Shown in pieces: positions 1 through 5,540 of a stretch of DNA of 7,139 nt. This stretch comes from an uncultured Treponema sp. Lineage in GTDB: Bacteria > Spirochaetota > Spirochaetia > Treponematales > Treponemataceae. Location: NCBI GenBank assembly GCA_946538875.1, contig CAMNHD010000076.1:1-7139 (forward strand), written 5' to 3'. The number at the start of each line of letters is the position of its first letter. The stretch's first letter is position 1. The notes beneath the pieces were generated by a model. The model ran no database searches, was not told the origin of the DNA, and worked only from the letters and a program-made list of their open reading frames with translations. Position numbers and translations under genes: made by a program.

Positions 1-3000
1 TTACAATCACAGCAAGTGACCCAGCAGAAGGAAAAGTATTTGACAAGTGGACTACGACAAGCAGCGTAACATTCGCAGACGAGACGGCTTCGTCAACGAC
101 ATTCATAATGCCAGCCAGTGCGGTGACTATAACAGCGACATACAAGGACGCGCCAGCTCAGACTTATGCCGTAACTGTCACAAGTGGAACTGCCAATCCG
201 ACAACGGCAGCGGCTGGAGCGACCGTTACAATCACAGCAAGTGACCCGGCAGAAGGAAAAGTATTTGACAAGTGGACTACTGAGACAACAGGCGTGACAT
301 TCGCAGACGAATCTGCTTCGTCAACGACATTCACAATGCCAGCAAGTGCGGTAACTATAACAGCAACATACAAGGACGCACCAGCTCAGACTTATGCCGT
401 AACTGTCACAAGTGGAACGGCAAATCCGACAACGGCAGCAGCTGGAGCAACCGTTACAATCACAGCAAGTGACCCAGCAGAAGGAAAAGTATTTGACAAG
501 TGGACTACTGAGACAACAGGCGTGACATTTACAGACGAATCTACTTCACCAACAACATTCACAATGCCAGCCAGTGCGGTGACTATAACAGCAACATATA
601 AAGATGCACCAACTTATTCTGTAACTATTGCCGAAAGCACAAGCGGAACGGTTACGGCAAGCAAGACTAGCGGAATTTTACAAAATGAGACCATTACACT
701 TACTGTAACACCTGACTCTGGTTACAAACTTAACACGATTGGAGCAAAAACCGGCGAGACTGATATTACAATCACTAACAACACTTTCGTAATGCCTGCT
801 GGAAATGTTACGGTTACTGCGACTTTTGAAGCTGCAAGCTACTCAATCACGCTTAATGTAAACGGGGGCGCTTATGCAGAGAGCTATAGTGCCCCAACAA
901 GCTATACCTACGGAACAGGCGCAACGCTCCCAACAAGTGAGAATATCACAAAGACAAATTATGCTTTTGGGGGCTGGTTTGCAAGTTCAGATTTTAGTGG
1001 AGATGCCGTTACCGCAATTTCTACGACCGACATCGGAAACAAAGAATACTGGGCTAAGTGGATTCCAATTTATGCCGTAACTGTCACAAACGGAACTGCC
1101 AATCCAACAACGGCTGCGGCTGGAGCGACTGTAACAATCACAGCAAGTGACCCAGCAGAAGGAAAGCTCTTTGACAAATGGACTACGACAAGCGGCGTAA
1201 CATTCACAGACGAGACAGCTTCACCAACAACATTCACAATGCCTGCAAGTGCTGTGACTGTGACGGCGACATACAAGGACGCACCAAAGATTGTCGATCT
1301 TTCGACCGTGACGGCTGACACAACAGTCGCTAACGGCTTTACAATCACAGGAACGCTGGCAAACAATGTGAAGATCAGCATTGCAGACGGAGCGACCGTC
1401 ACGTTAAAGAACGCAAGCATAAACGCGGAAGGTACATGGACAAGCGGCGACTATGCAGGCCTTACCTGTCTGGGAGATGCAACAATTACGCTTGAAGAGG
1501 AAAGTACAAACACGGTAAAAGGATTTAATATCGCATATCCTGGAATCTATGTACCTGTCGGTAAAACTTTGACCATTAATGGAAGCGGTGCCCTTGTCGC
1601 AAGCCCTAATACCACCAATGCCGGAATGAGTGCTACTGGTGCCGGCATAGGCGGCGGTGTGGGCCTGAGTTGCGGAAACATCACCATAGAAGGCGGAACA
1701 ATAACTGCTACTACAGCAAACAGAGCCGCTGCCATTGGCTCGGGCGGAAACTATACTGGTACGCAAACATGTGGAAACATCACAATAACAGGCGGAACAG
1801 TAACTGCTACTTGCCTTGCTATGTATGGTGCCGGTATTGGAGCTGGCATATACGGCGAATGTGGAAATATAAGCATAACGGGCGGAACTGTTACTGCGTC
1901 TGGCAGCCAGTCTTCTGGTGGCGCCGGCATTGGTTGTGGTGGTACACAGTCAACCGTCGGAACTATTACCATTGCCGACACAGTAACAAAAGTCACTGCC
2001 GTTAAAGGTTACAATGCTCAAAGTATTGGAAAGGGATTCAGTAGCGGCACCTGCGTTTGCGGCACAATCACCATCGGCGGTATTGTATATAATGACGGCA
2101 TTACGGAAAGCCCATATACATATCCTAAGATTGTTGACCTTTCGACAATAACCGAAGACACAACAATCGCTGACGGTTACACGATTACAGGAACGCTTGG
2201 CGGAAACTATAAGATTACCATTGCCGACGGGGCAACCGTAACGCTGAAGAATGTTGCCATTACAAGCCTTGCAGAAGACGCAACATGGGCTGGAATAAAT
2301 TGTCCCGGCAATGCAACTCTTGTTATTGAAGGAACAAACACTGTTGAAAGCGGAAACAAATTTATTAACGACTGGCCTGCTATTTTTATTGCAGAAGGAA
2401 AAACCCTTACGATTCAAGGCACAGGAAGCCTTACCGCCACCGGTTACGGATATGGTGCCGGAATTGGCGGCGGCAACAGTGTAAATGGTGGCAACATCAT
2501 CATCAACAGCGGTACCATTGTTGCTGAATGTAAAACAAACGGTGCCGGTATCGGCGCTGGTGGTAATGCCTGCGGCGATATAACCATTAACGGTGGAACA
2601 ATTACCGCAACAGGTGGTAGCAGTAGAGGAGCGGGTATCGGCGGTGGCGGATACAATGGTAGCAATTGTGGTAACATTGTAATAACTGGCGGAAGCGTCA
2701 CTGCAACTGGTGGAGGAACTTCAGCAGGTATCGGTACTGGCTGTTATAATAACAATAGCGGTAATATCACTATAAGCGGAGGAACTATAGTTGCGACTGG
2801 AGGCGAGAGCGCTGCCGGTATTGGCACTGGACAGGCAGGTAAATGTGGCACAATTACCATTACCGACGGCGTTACCAGCGTAACGGCTACAAAAGGTGAA
2901 AACAGCCCCTGCAGTATTGGAAAAGGTAAGTGGAGCAGCAGTGAAGCGGCCTCTTGCGGCACAGTCACCATCGGCGGTATTGTATATAATGACGGCATTA

Positions 3001-3611
3001 GCACCAGCCCTTATGTTTACCCTTCGGCAACAGGACATGCCCTTACATCGGCAGTAATTGGTGAAATCGTTGGTACTGATGGACTGGCATACGCTGCCAC
3101 TGACAAGGACAGACTGCCCGCTGGTGTAATCGCAGTGGGTATACTTGGTAAGGTGGCGAACGGACACGGCCTTATACTGGCTCTGGAAGAAGCTGCGTGG
3201 CAGACATTTAGCACTATCAAAGGCTGGACATCGAATACCAGTTTTGGCACCACTCTGAAAATGCTGCCAAACGATGCCGCACGCGGCAATCTGCCAAGCT
3301 ATACCACACTGGGCACTACTGCCGTATCAAACTGGGGCTTGGCACAGAAAAGCGACTACGAGGCCATTTTTATCAACTTTGGCTCTACGGTAAGCGATAA
3401 AGACGGAACTACTTACGACTATCATGTGAACAACTACCTCACCACCGCTGGCGGAACGAGACTATCTGATGGTGCGGATAACGATGGTAATAATGGTTAT
3501 TGGTCTGCTACGGACGAAAACTCTGGCGACGGTTGGAGCTTCAAAAGCTCTTATTGGACCGGTGCACAGAATTCTTACTCCAGAAAAGTCAGACCAGTCC
3601 TCGCTTTCTAA
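1..3611 (+). CDS. Large repetitive surface protein with InlB-like repeats, two beta-helix domains and a C-terminal C-type-lectin-like domain (5' partial)
   Basis: The frame is open from base 3 to the TAA at 3609-3611, giving 1202 visible residues. The true start and any signal peptide lie left of the window; the first in-frame ATG (108) sits inside a repeat and is not a start. Visible residues: 1-203, InlB-B-like repeats (ending in MPASAVTITATYKDAP); 204-279, a divergent repeat of the same kind; 280-353, a Listeria-Bacteroides repeat (NVNGGAY, GGWFASSDFSG, YWAKW); 357-428, another InlB-like repeat; 429-708 and 709-1007, two copies of a Gly/Thr-rich domain with GAGIGGG and GNITI-GGT-TA rungs; 1008-1202, a lectin-like domain ending VRPVLAF. 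Such architectures are usually secreted or surface-anchored adhesins or binding proteins: a stalk, a beta-helix and a ligand-binding tip. The ligand is unknown. No export signal is visible, so surface location is inferred. The tail resembles DGR variable proteins. Confidence 0.9.
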   Translation, partial: TITASDPAEGKVFDKWTTTSSVTFADETASSTTFIMPASAVTITATYKDAPAQTYAVTVTSGTANPTTAAAGATVTITASDPAEGKVFDKWTTETTGVTFADESASSTTFTMPASAVTITATYKDAPAQTYAVTVTSGTANPTTAAAGATVTITASDPAEGKVFDKWTTETTGVTFTDESTSPTTFTMPASAVTITATYKDAPTYSVTIAESTSGTVTASKTSGILQNETITLTVTPDSGYKLNTIGAKTGETDITITNNTFVMPAGNVTVTATFEAASYSITLNVNGGAYAESYSAPTSYTYGTGATLPTSENITKTNYAFGGWFASSDFSGDAVTAISTTDIGNKEYWAKWIPIYAVTVTNGTANPTTAAAGATVTITASDPAEGKLFDKWTTTSGVTFTDETASPTTFTMPASAVTVTATYKDAPKIVDLSTVTADTTVANGFTITGTLANNVKISIADGATVTLKNASINAEGTWTSGDYAGLTCLGDATITLEEESTNTVKGFNIAYPGIYVPVGKTLTINGSGALVASPNTTNAGMSATGAGIGGGVGLSCGNITIEGGTITATTANRAAAIGSGGNYTGTQTCGNITITGGTVTATCLAMYGAGIGAGIYGECGNISITGGTVTASGSQSSGGAGIGCGGTQSTVGTITIADTVTKVTAVKGYNAQSIGKGFSSGTCVCGTITIGGIVYNDGITESPYTYPKIVDLSTITEDTTIADGYTITGTLGGNYKITIADGATVTLKNVAITSLAEDATWAGINCPGNATLVIEGTNTVESGNKFINDWPAIFIAEGKTLTIQGTGSLTATGYGYGAGIGGGNSVNGGNIIINSGTIVAECKTNGAGIGAGGNACGDITINGGTITATGGSSRGAGIGGGGYNGSNCGNIVITGGSVTATGGGTSAGIGTGCYNNNSGNITISGGTIVATGGESAAGIGTGQAGKCGTITITDGVTSVTATKGENSPCSIGKGKWSSSEAASCGTVTIGGIVYNDGISTSPYVYPSATGHALTSAVIGEIVGTDGLAYAATDKDRLPAGVIAVGILGKVANGHGLILALEEAAWQTFSTIKGWTSNTSFGTTLKMLPNDAARGNLPSYTTLGTTAVSNWGLAQKSDYEAIFINFGSTVSDKDGTTYDYHVNNYLTTAGGTRLSDGADNDGNNGYWSATDENSGDGWSFKSSYWTGAQNSYSRKVRPVLAF
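3..611 (+). repeat. Tandem InlB-B-like repeats, about 228-bp period
   Basis: Three consecutive copies of one module are visible. The first is truncated by the window edge (3-164), the second is 165-392 (228 bp, 76 residues) and the third is 393-611 (73 residues). Each begins YAVTVTSGTANPTT and ends ATYKDAP, with PAEGKVFDKWTT in the middle. Copies two and three are almost identical at DNA level, mostly with silent or conservative changes. The truncated copy is one codon shorter after KWTT. The sequence matches the divergent InlB B-repeat (Flg_new_2-like) pattern. Recent duplication is inferred from the DNA identity. Confidence 0.9.
612..836 (+). other. Divergent InlB-like repeat domain
   Basis: This encodes a module starting TYSVTIAESTSGTV and ending FVMPAGNVTVTATFE. 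It keeps the outline of the tandem repeats on its left (YxVTI start, MPAxxVTxTAT end) but shares little DNA identity with them, so it is an older member of the same fold. It probably adds one more small beta-rich unit to the stalk. Confidence 0.75.
840..1061 (+). other. Listeria-Bacteroides repeat domain (Flg_new-like)
   Basis: The translation YSITLNVNGGAY...YGTGATLP...YAFGGWFASSDFSG...YWAKW has the typical beta-grasp-like Listeria-Bacteroides repeat pattern: a V-x-x-N-G-G start, a GWF/GGW centre and a final YWAKW. These repeats occur in internalin-type and many gut bacterial surface proteins as spacer or adhesion modules. It is a single copy here. Confidence 0.8.
1071..1286 (+). repeat. Separated fourth InlB-like repeat copy
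   Basis: This 72-residue module (YAVTVTNGTANPTT to ATYKDAP) is highly similar to those at 3-611 but lies beyond two unrelated modules. It shares the shorter KWTTTS centre of the truncated first copy. This points to shuffling or gene conversion between copies rather than simple tandem growth. Confidence 0.85.
1287..3023 (+). repeat. Duplicated glycine-rich beta-helix-like domain (two copies)
   Basis: Copy 1 spans 1287-2126 and copy 2 spans 2127-3023. Each opens KIVDLST(V/I)T-DTT(V/I)A and closes GGIVYNDGI-x-x-SPY-YP. Between these lie a DGATVTLKN strand, a GKTLTI-G-G strand and serial rungs of G-A-G-I-G followed by GNITI-GGT-TA: four rungs in copy 1 and five in copy 2. This resembles the beta-helical carbohydrate-binding family typified by Cthe_2159, so a polysaccharide-binding role is a reasonable guess. 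The assignment rests on the pattern alone. The copies have drifted far more than the InlB-like repeats, so the duplication is older. Confidence 0.75.
3024..3608 (+). other. C-terminal C-type-lectin-like domain, candidate DGR variable region near its end
   Basis: This encodes 195 residues. Recognisable blocks are IGEIVGTDGLAYA, GHGLILALEEA, NWGLAQKSDYEAI (the counterpart of W-x-L-P-x-K-x-E-Y/W-E), GGTRLSDGADNDGNNGYWSA and the ending KVRPVLAF. This order matches the C-type-lectin-like tails of spirochaete and Bacteroidota surface proteins, some of which are DGR targets. The likely variable stretch is about 3495-3611. Between the W codon at 3501 and the conserved end, most codons are NNC or NNT, as expected if they derive from AAC/AAT template codons by adenine mutagenesis. 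No template repeat is in the window, so DGR membership is unproven. Confidence 0.6.
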
Positions 3612-3617
3612 CCTTTT

Positions 3618-3650
3618 TATCCATGTTTAGCCGTGAAGACGGCTAGGATA
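3618..3650 (+). other. Hairpin/cruciform just 3' of the lectin-like domain
   Basis: TAGCCGT (3628-3634) and ACGGCTA (3639-3645) form a perfect 7-bp stem with a 4-base loop, GAAG. Flanking TATCC (3618-3622) can pair with GGATA (3646-3650) if five bases bulge on the left arm. It starts 16 bases after the stop codon. No T-run follows, so it is not an ordinary rho-independent terminator. DGR target genes commonly carry a short DNA hairpin with a 4-base loop just after the variable region, and this one fits in place and size. The best-known example has a GAAA loop, whereas this loop is GAAG. Confidence 0.65.
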
Positions 3651-3674
3651 CTGACACAAAGGATGGCAGTGTTG

Positions 3675-3743
3675 AAAAAAAAACGCAGCTGCTATCGTCT
3701 ATCCCTTTCGTAGAAAGATAACTGCGTAAGGGATAGTAGCAGC
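3675..3743 (-). terminator. Minus-strand terminator-like hairpin with T-run
   Basis: GCTGCTA (3688-3694) pairs with TAGCAGC (3737-3743). TATCCCTT (3700-3707) pairs with AAGGGATA (3728-3735) inside it, leaving an internal loop and a 20-base apical loop. Read on the minus strand, the hairpin is followed after four bases by nine T (the A-run at 3675-3683), the form of a rho-independent terminator. No convincing minus-strand gene lies upstream, so it may end an unseen small RNA, stop readthrough, or be part of a structured intergenic repeat. Confidence 0.45.
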
Positions 3744-3860
3744 AGCCCGAAAGGGCTGTTCTGTAATGAGCGCAGCGAATGGAAGAATGGAGCGCGCTTA
3801 GCGCGGAACTGCGGATAGCCCGACCGCCTGCGGAAGGAAGTGAAGCAGGCGGGTACGCCC
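3741..3860. repeat. GC-rich palindromic intergenic element
   Basis: Three compact inverted repeats follow one another. CAGCCC-GAAA-GGGCTG (3743-3758) extends to 8 bp at 3741-3760 with one G-T pair. CGCGC-TTA-GCGCG spans 3793-3805. CCGCCTGC (3824-3831) pairs with GCAGGCGG (3845-3852) around a 13-base loop. The block is clearly more GC-rich than the AT-rich sequence on its right. It has the look of a dispersed intergenic repeat or a structured RNA; I cannot name a family. From about 3861 to 3900 the sequence is AT-rich and shows nothing further. Confidence 0.5.
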
Positions 3861-3900
3861 AATTTAAAAAGTTTTTTCAAATATTTTCTATTAGCACACT

Positions 3901-3928
3901 TTCCCATCTTTTTACCTTGTGATACAAT
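3901..3928 (+). promoter_or_regulatory. Putative mnmA promoter
   Basis: A TACAAT -10 box lies at 3923-3928, preceded by TGA (extended -10). A weak -35, TTCCCA, lies at 3901-3906 with 16-bp spacing. The predicted transcription start is near 3935, only one or two bases before the ATG at 3937, so the mRNA would be almost leaderless. If transcription starts further upstream, the short AGG at 3929-3931 could act as a weak ribosome binding site. Confidence 0.5.
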
Positions 3929-3936
3929 AGGCAAAT

Positions 3937-5112
3937 ATGAATTATGAAGTGTTAGACTTGCCAAAATCTGGAGATACTGTTGTTGTCGGAATGAGCGGGG
4001 GCGTGGACTCGACTTTGACTGCCCTTATGCTAAAGGAAAAAGGCTGCCGTGTGATTGGAGTCACAATGTCCTTGTGGGACGGAACTTTGCCTGAAATCAA
4101 GAGCGACAAACACATTAAAGAAGCCTGTTACGGCCCCGGTGAAGAGGAAAATATCGCCGAGTGCCAGAAATTTTGCGATGAGCATGGAATAGAATATCAT
4201 GTCATAAAGGTTCAGGAAGAATACAAAAAGCGTGTTCTTGAATATTTCAAGGCCGAATACCGTGCTGGCAGAACGCCGAACCCCTGCATTCAGTGCAACC
4301 GCTACATAAAATTTGGTGCCCTGCTGGACGGAATCGAAAACCTGGGATTTGACTACGATTATTTCTGCACGGGCCACTACGCAAAAATCGTCCGCCCGAC
4401 AGAGGGTCTTTTTGAAAGCGAAAAAAAGCCCTGCATGATTGCCACGGCCGCTGACATCACAAAAGACCAGACTTATTTTTTGAACAGGATTCCAAGCCGT
4501 GTGCTTGAGAAAGTGCGCTTTCCGCTGGCAACGCTTAAAAAATCAGAGGTTTTCGAGCTTGCAAAAAAAGCAAAGCTTGAGGCTGCCAATAGGGAAGAAA
4601 GCCAGGACTTCATCGGTGAGGAATATTTTGACATTTTGTTCTCGGACAAACCTTCCGTTCCGGGTGACATAATTGATTTGGACGGTCATGTTCTCGGAAA
4701 GCACAGGGGAATCGAGCATTACACGATTGGTCAGAGAAGGGGGCTTGGGGTTGCCGTAAGCTATCCTGTCTATGTTCAGGCTATCGACGCAAAAAACAAT
4801 GTGGTGGTCCTGGCTCCCAACGACGCCTTGAATTCAAGTGCCCTGATTGCGGACGATTTCGTTTGGCCGGGAGATGTGGAGCCGGATGGAGAATTTGAGG
4901 CAGAGGTTAAAATCCGGCTTGCAAGTAAGCCAGTGAAGGCAAAAATCACGAAATATGTTCCAGAAGAGGACGACACAACCCAATACAAGGGCCAGCCATG
5001 GCTCGTGACATTCTGTGAAACCCAGAGAGCCGTAGCCCCGGGACAGAGCGCTGTCTTCTATAAGGACAATGTGATTCGTGGGGGCGGGATTATTGTCAGG
5101 GGGATTAAATAG
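3937..5112 (+). CDS. mnmA: tRNA 2-thiouridine(34) synthase MnmA, variant lacking the second catalytic cysteine
   Basis: This 391-residue cytosolic enzyme would activate U34 of Lys, Glu and Gln tRNAs with ATP and replace the C2 oxygen by sulfur. Visible are the PP-loop SGGVDS (20-25), the CYGPGEEE block (64-71), AGRTPNPCIQCN (110-121), TGHY (145-148), KDQTYFL (176-182), HYTIGQRRGLG (261-271) and the C-terminal PGQSAVFY (368-375), so all family domains are present. E. coli MnmA has DXXC with Cys102 at the first site and Cys199 in STGICFIG at the second. Here the first site is CXXC (Cys117, Cys120), while the second reads ESQDFIGEE with no Cys. The frame is intact, so this looks like a variant subgroup rather than a frameshift. 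The ATG at 3937 is the only plausible start before the PP-loop, though it lacks a good ribosome binding site. Its stop codon touches the repeat array of the next gene. Confidence 0.93.
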   Translation: MNYEVLDLPKSGDTVVVGMSGGVDSTLTALMLKEKGCRVIGVTMSLWDGTLPEIKSDKHIKEACYGPGEEENIAECQKFCDEHGIEYHVIKVQEEYKKRVLEYFKAEYRAGRTPNPCIQCNRYIKFGALLDGIENLGFDYDYFCTGHYAKIVRPTEGLFESEKKPCMIATAADITKDQTYFLNRIPSRVLEKVRFPLATLKKSEVFELAKKAKLEAANREESQDFIGEEYFDILFSDKPSVPGDIIDLDGHVLGKHRGIEHYTIGQRRGLGVAVSYPVYVQAIDAKNNVVVLAPNDALNSSALIADDFVWPGDVEPDGEFEAEVKIRLASKPVKAKITKYVPEEDDTTQYKGQPWLVTFCETQRAVAPGQSAVFYKDNVIRGGGIIVRGIK

Positions 5113-5150
5113 TTAGGAGTTAGGAGTTAGGAGTTAGGAATTAGGAGTTA
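5112..5150 (+). repeat. Left array of 7-bp repeats flanking the four-helix-bundle gene
   Basis: Four perfect GTTAGGA units (5112-5139) are followed by ATTAGGA (5140-5146) and a partial GTTA. The first G is the last base of the mnmA stop codon. The array contains repeated AGGAG, and the last of these (5143-5147) is placed as the ribosome binding site of the next gene. TAGGAGTTAGGAGTT at 5114-5128 (and again at 5121-5135) is the exact reverse complement of 5497-5511 in the right array. Confidence 0.95.
5143..5147 (+). promoter_or_regulatory. Ribosome binding site made from the repeat (for the TTG at 5155)
   Basis: AGGAG lies seven bases before the TTG at 5155-5157. It is the only strong Shine-Dalgarno match near the gene start and supports TTG as the start codon. 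Because it belongs to the array, it can base-pair with the CTCCT units after the gene, which could hide it in the mRNA. Confidence 0.7.
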
Positions 5151-5154
5151 ATTT

Positions 5155-5505
5155 TTGAAAGAAAGTATTATTGGTGAAAAAAGTAGGAAATTTGCGATAA
5201 AAATCATAAAACTCTACAAAATTCTCTCTGATACAAAACATGAATATGTTTTATCAAAGCAAATTTTAAAAAGCGGTACAAGCATTGGAGCAAATGTGCG
5301 TGAAGCTCAATGCGGACAATCAAAGGCTGATTTCTATGCGAAAATGTACATTGCGTTCAAAGAATCAGCTGAAACAGGATACTGGCTCGAACTTCTACAT
5401 GAGACTGATTATATTTCTGACTCAGAATTTAACGAACTGAATTCTGAAAATCAGGAATTGTTCAGAATCTTAAGTTCAATAACCAAAAGCAGGGACAACT
5501 CCTAA
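5155..5505 (+). CDS. Four-helix-bundle protein (23S rRNA intervening-sequence family)
   Basis: This 116-residue, mainly helical protein belongs to the four-helix-bundle family first found in intervening sequences within 23S rRNA genes. The diagnostic block is SGTSIGANVREAQ (40-52) followed by QSKADFYAKMYIAFKES (55-71) and GYWLELL (75-81). Length and the KESIIGEKS start fit the family. The start is TTG with a well-placed AGGAG; no ATG is available at the right place. The biochemical role of the family is not established; members are thought to bind nucleic acid or form oligomers. The gene is much more AT-rich than mnmA and pcnB and sits between inverted 7-bp repeat arrays, one giving its ribosome binding site and the other its last two codons and stop. 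This suggests an acquired, mobile-like unit. It follows mnmA on the same strand after 42 bases, so cotranscription is likely. The DGR accessory protein Avd has a related fold, but this sequence looks like the rRNA-IVS branch. Confidence 0.88.
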   Translation: MKESIIGEKSRKFAIKIIKLYKILSDTKHEYVLSKQILKSGTSIGANVREAQCGQSKADFYAKMYIAFKESAETGYWLELLHETDYISDSEFNELNSENQELFRILSSITKSRDNS

Positions 5506-5540
5506 CTCCTACCTCCTACCTTCTAACTGCTACTTGCTAC
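5497..5540 (-). repeat. Right array, inverted and degenerate copies of the left repeat
   Basis: On the plus strand this reads AACTCCTAACTCCTACCTCC and continues with TACCTTCTAAC and a decayed GCTACTTGCTACC tail: TCCTAAC-type heptamers, the inverse of the left GTTAGGA units. The first 15 bases (5497-5511) are an exact inverted match to 5114-5128. The TAA at 5503-5505 ends the four-helix-bundle gene, and the decayed end overlaps the last codons and the TAG (5530-5532) of pcnB on the other strand. In RNA the two arrays could form a long stem enclosing the whole gene. Confidence 0.85.

Noticed and set aside
3..611. CRISPR-like direct repeats
   Set aside because: Repeats are about 228 bp, contiguous and in-frame protein modules, with no unique spacers.
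1070..1420. Minus-strand open frame within the repeat protein gene
   Set aside because: This is an antisense shadow. The same peptide pattern recurs wherever the InlB-like repeat recurs (for example 164-373), as expected from repeated DNA.
2444..3167. Several minus-strand open frames opposite the second beta-helix domain and lectin-like domain
   Set aside because: Pro/Leu/Ile- or Cys-rich low-complexity translations are the complement of Gly/Thr repeats; the plus-strand frame is clearly the coding one.
3628..3645. Rho-independent terminator of the surface protein gene
   Set aside because: The stem is followed by AGGATACTGAC with no T-run, so intrinsic termination here is unlikely.
3692..3964. 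Minus-strand 90-codon open frame across the intergenic gap
   Set aside because: It runs through the palindromic repeats and into the mnmA start, has no domain or membrane pattern, and its composition (many Arg, Phe, Ser) mirrors the repeat DNA. It is most likely not a gene.
4030..4377. Minus-strand open frame opposite mnmA
   Set aside because: It is opposite a well-supported, fully conserved coding sequence and has no recognisable features.
5155..5505. Four-helix-bundle protein as a DGR Avd
   Set aside because: The SGTSIGANVREAQ and QSKADF blocks are of the rRNA-IVS type, and no reverse transcriptase or template repeat is adjacent.
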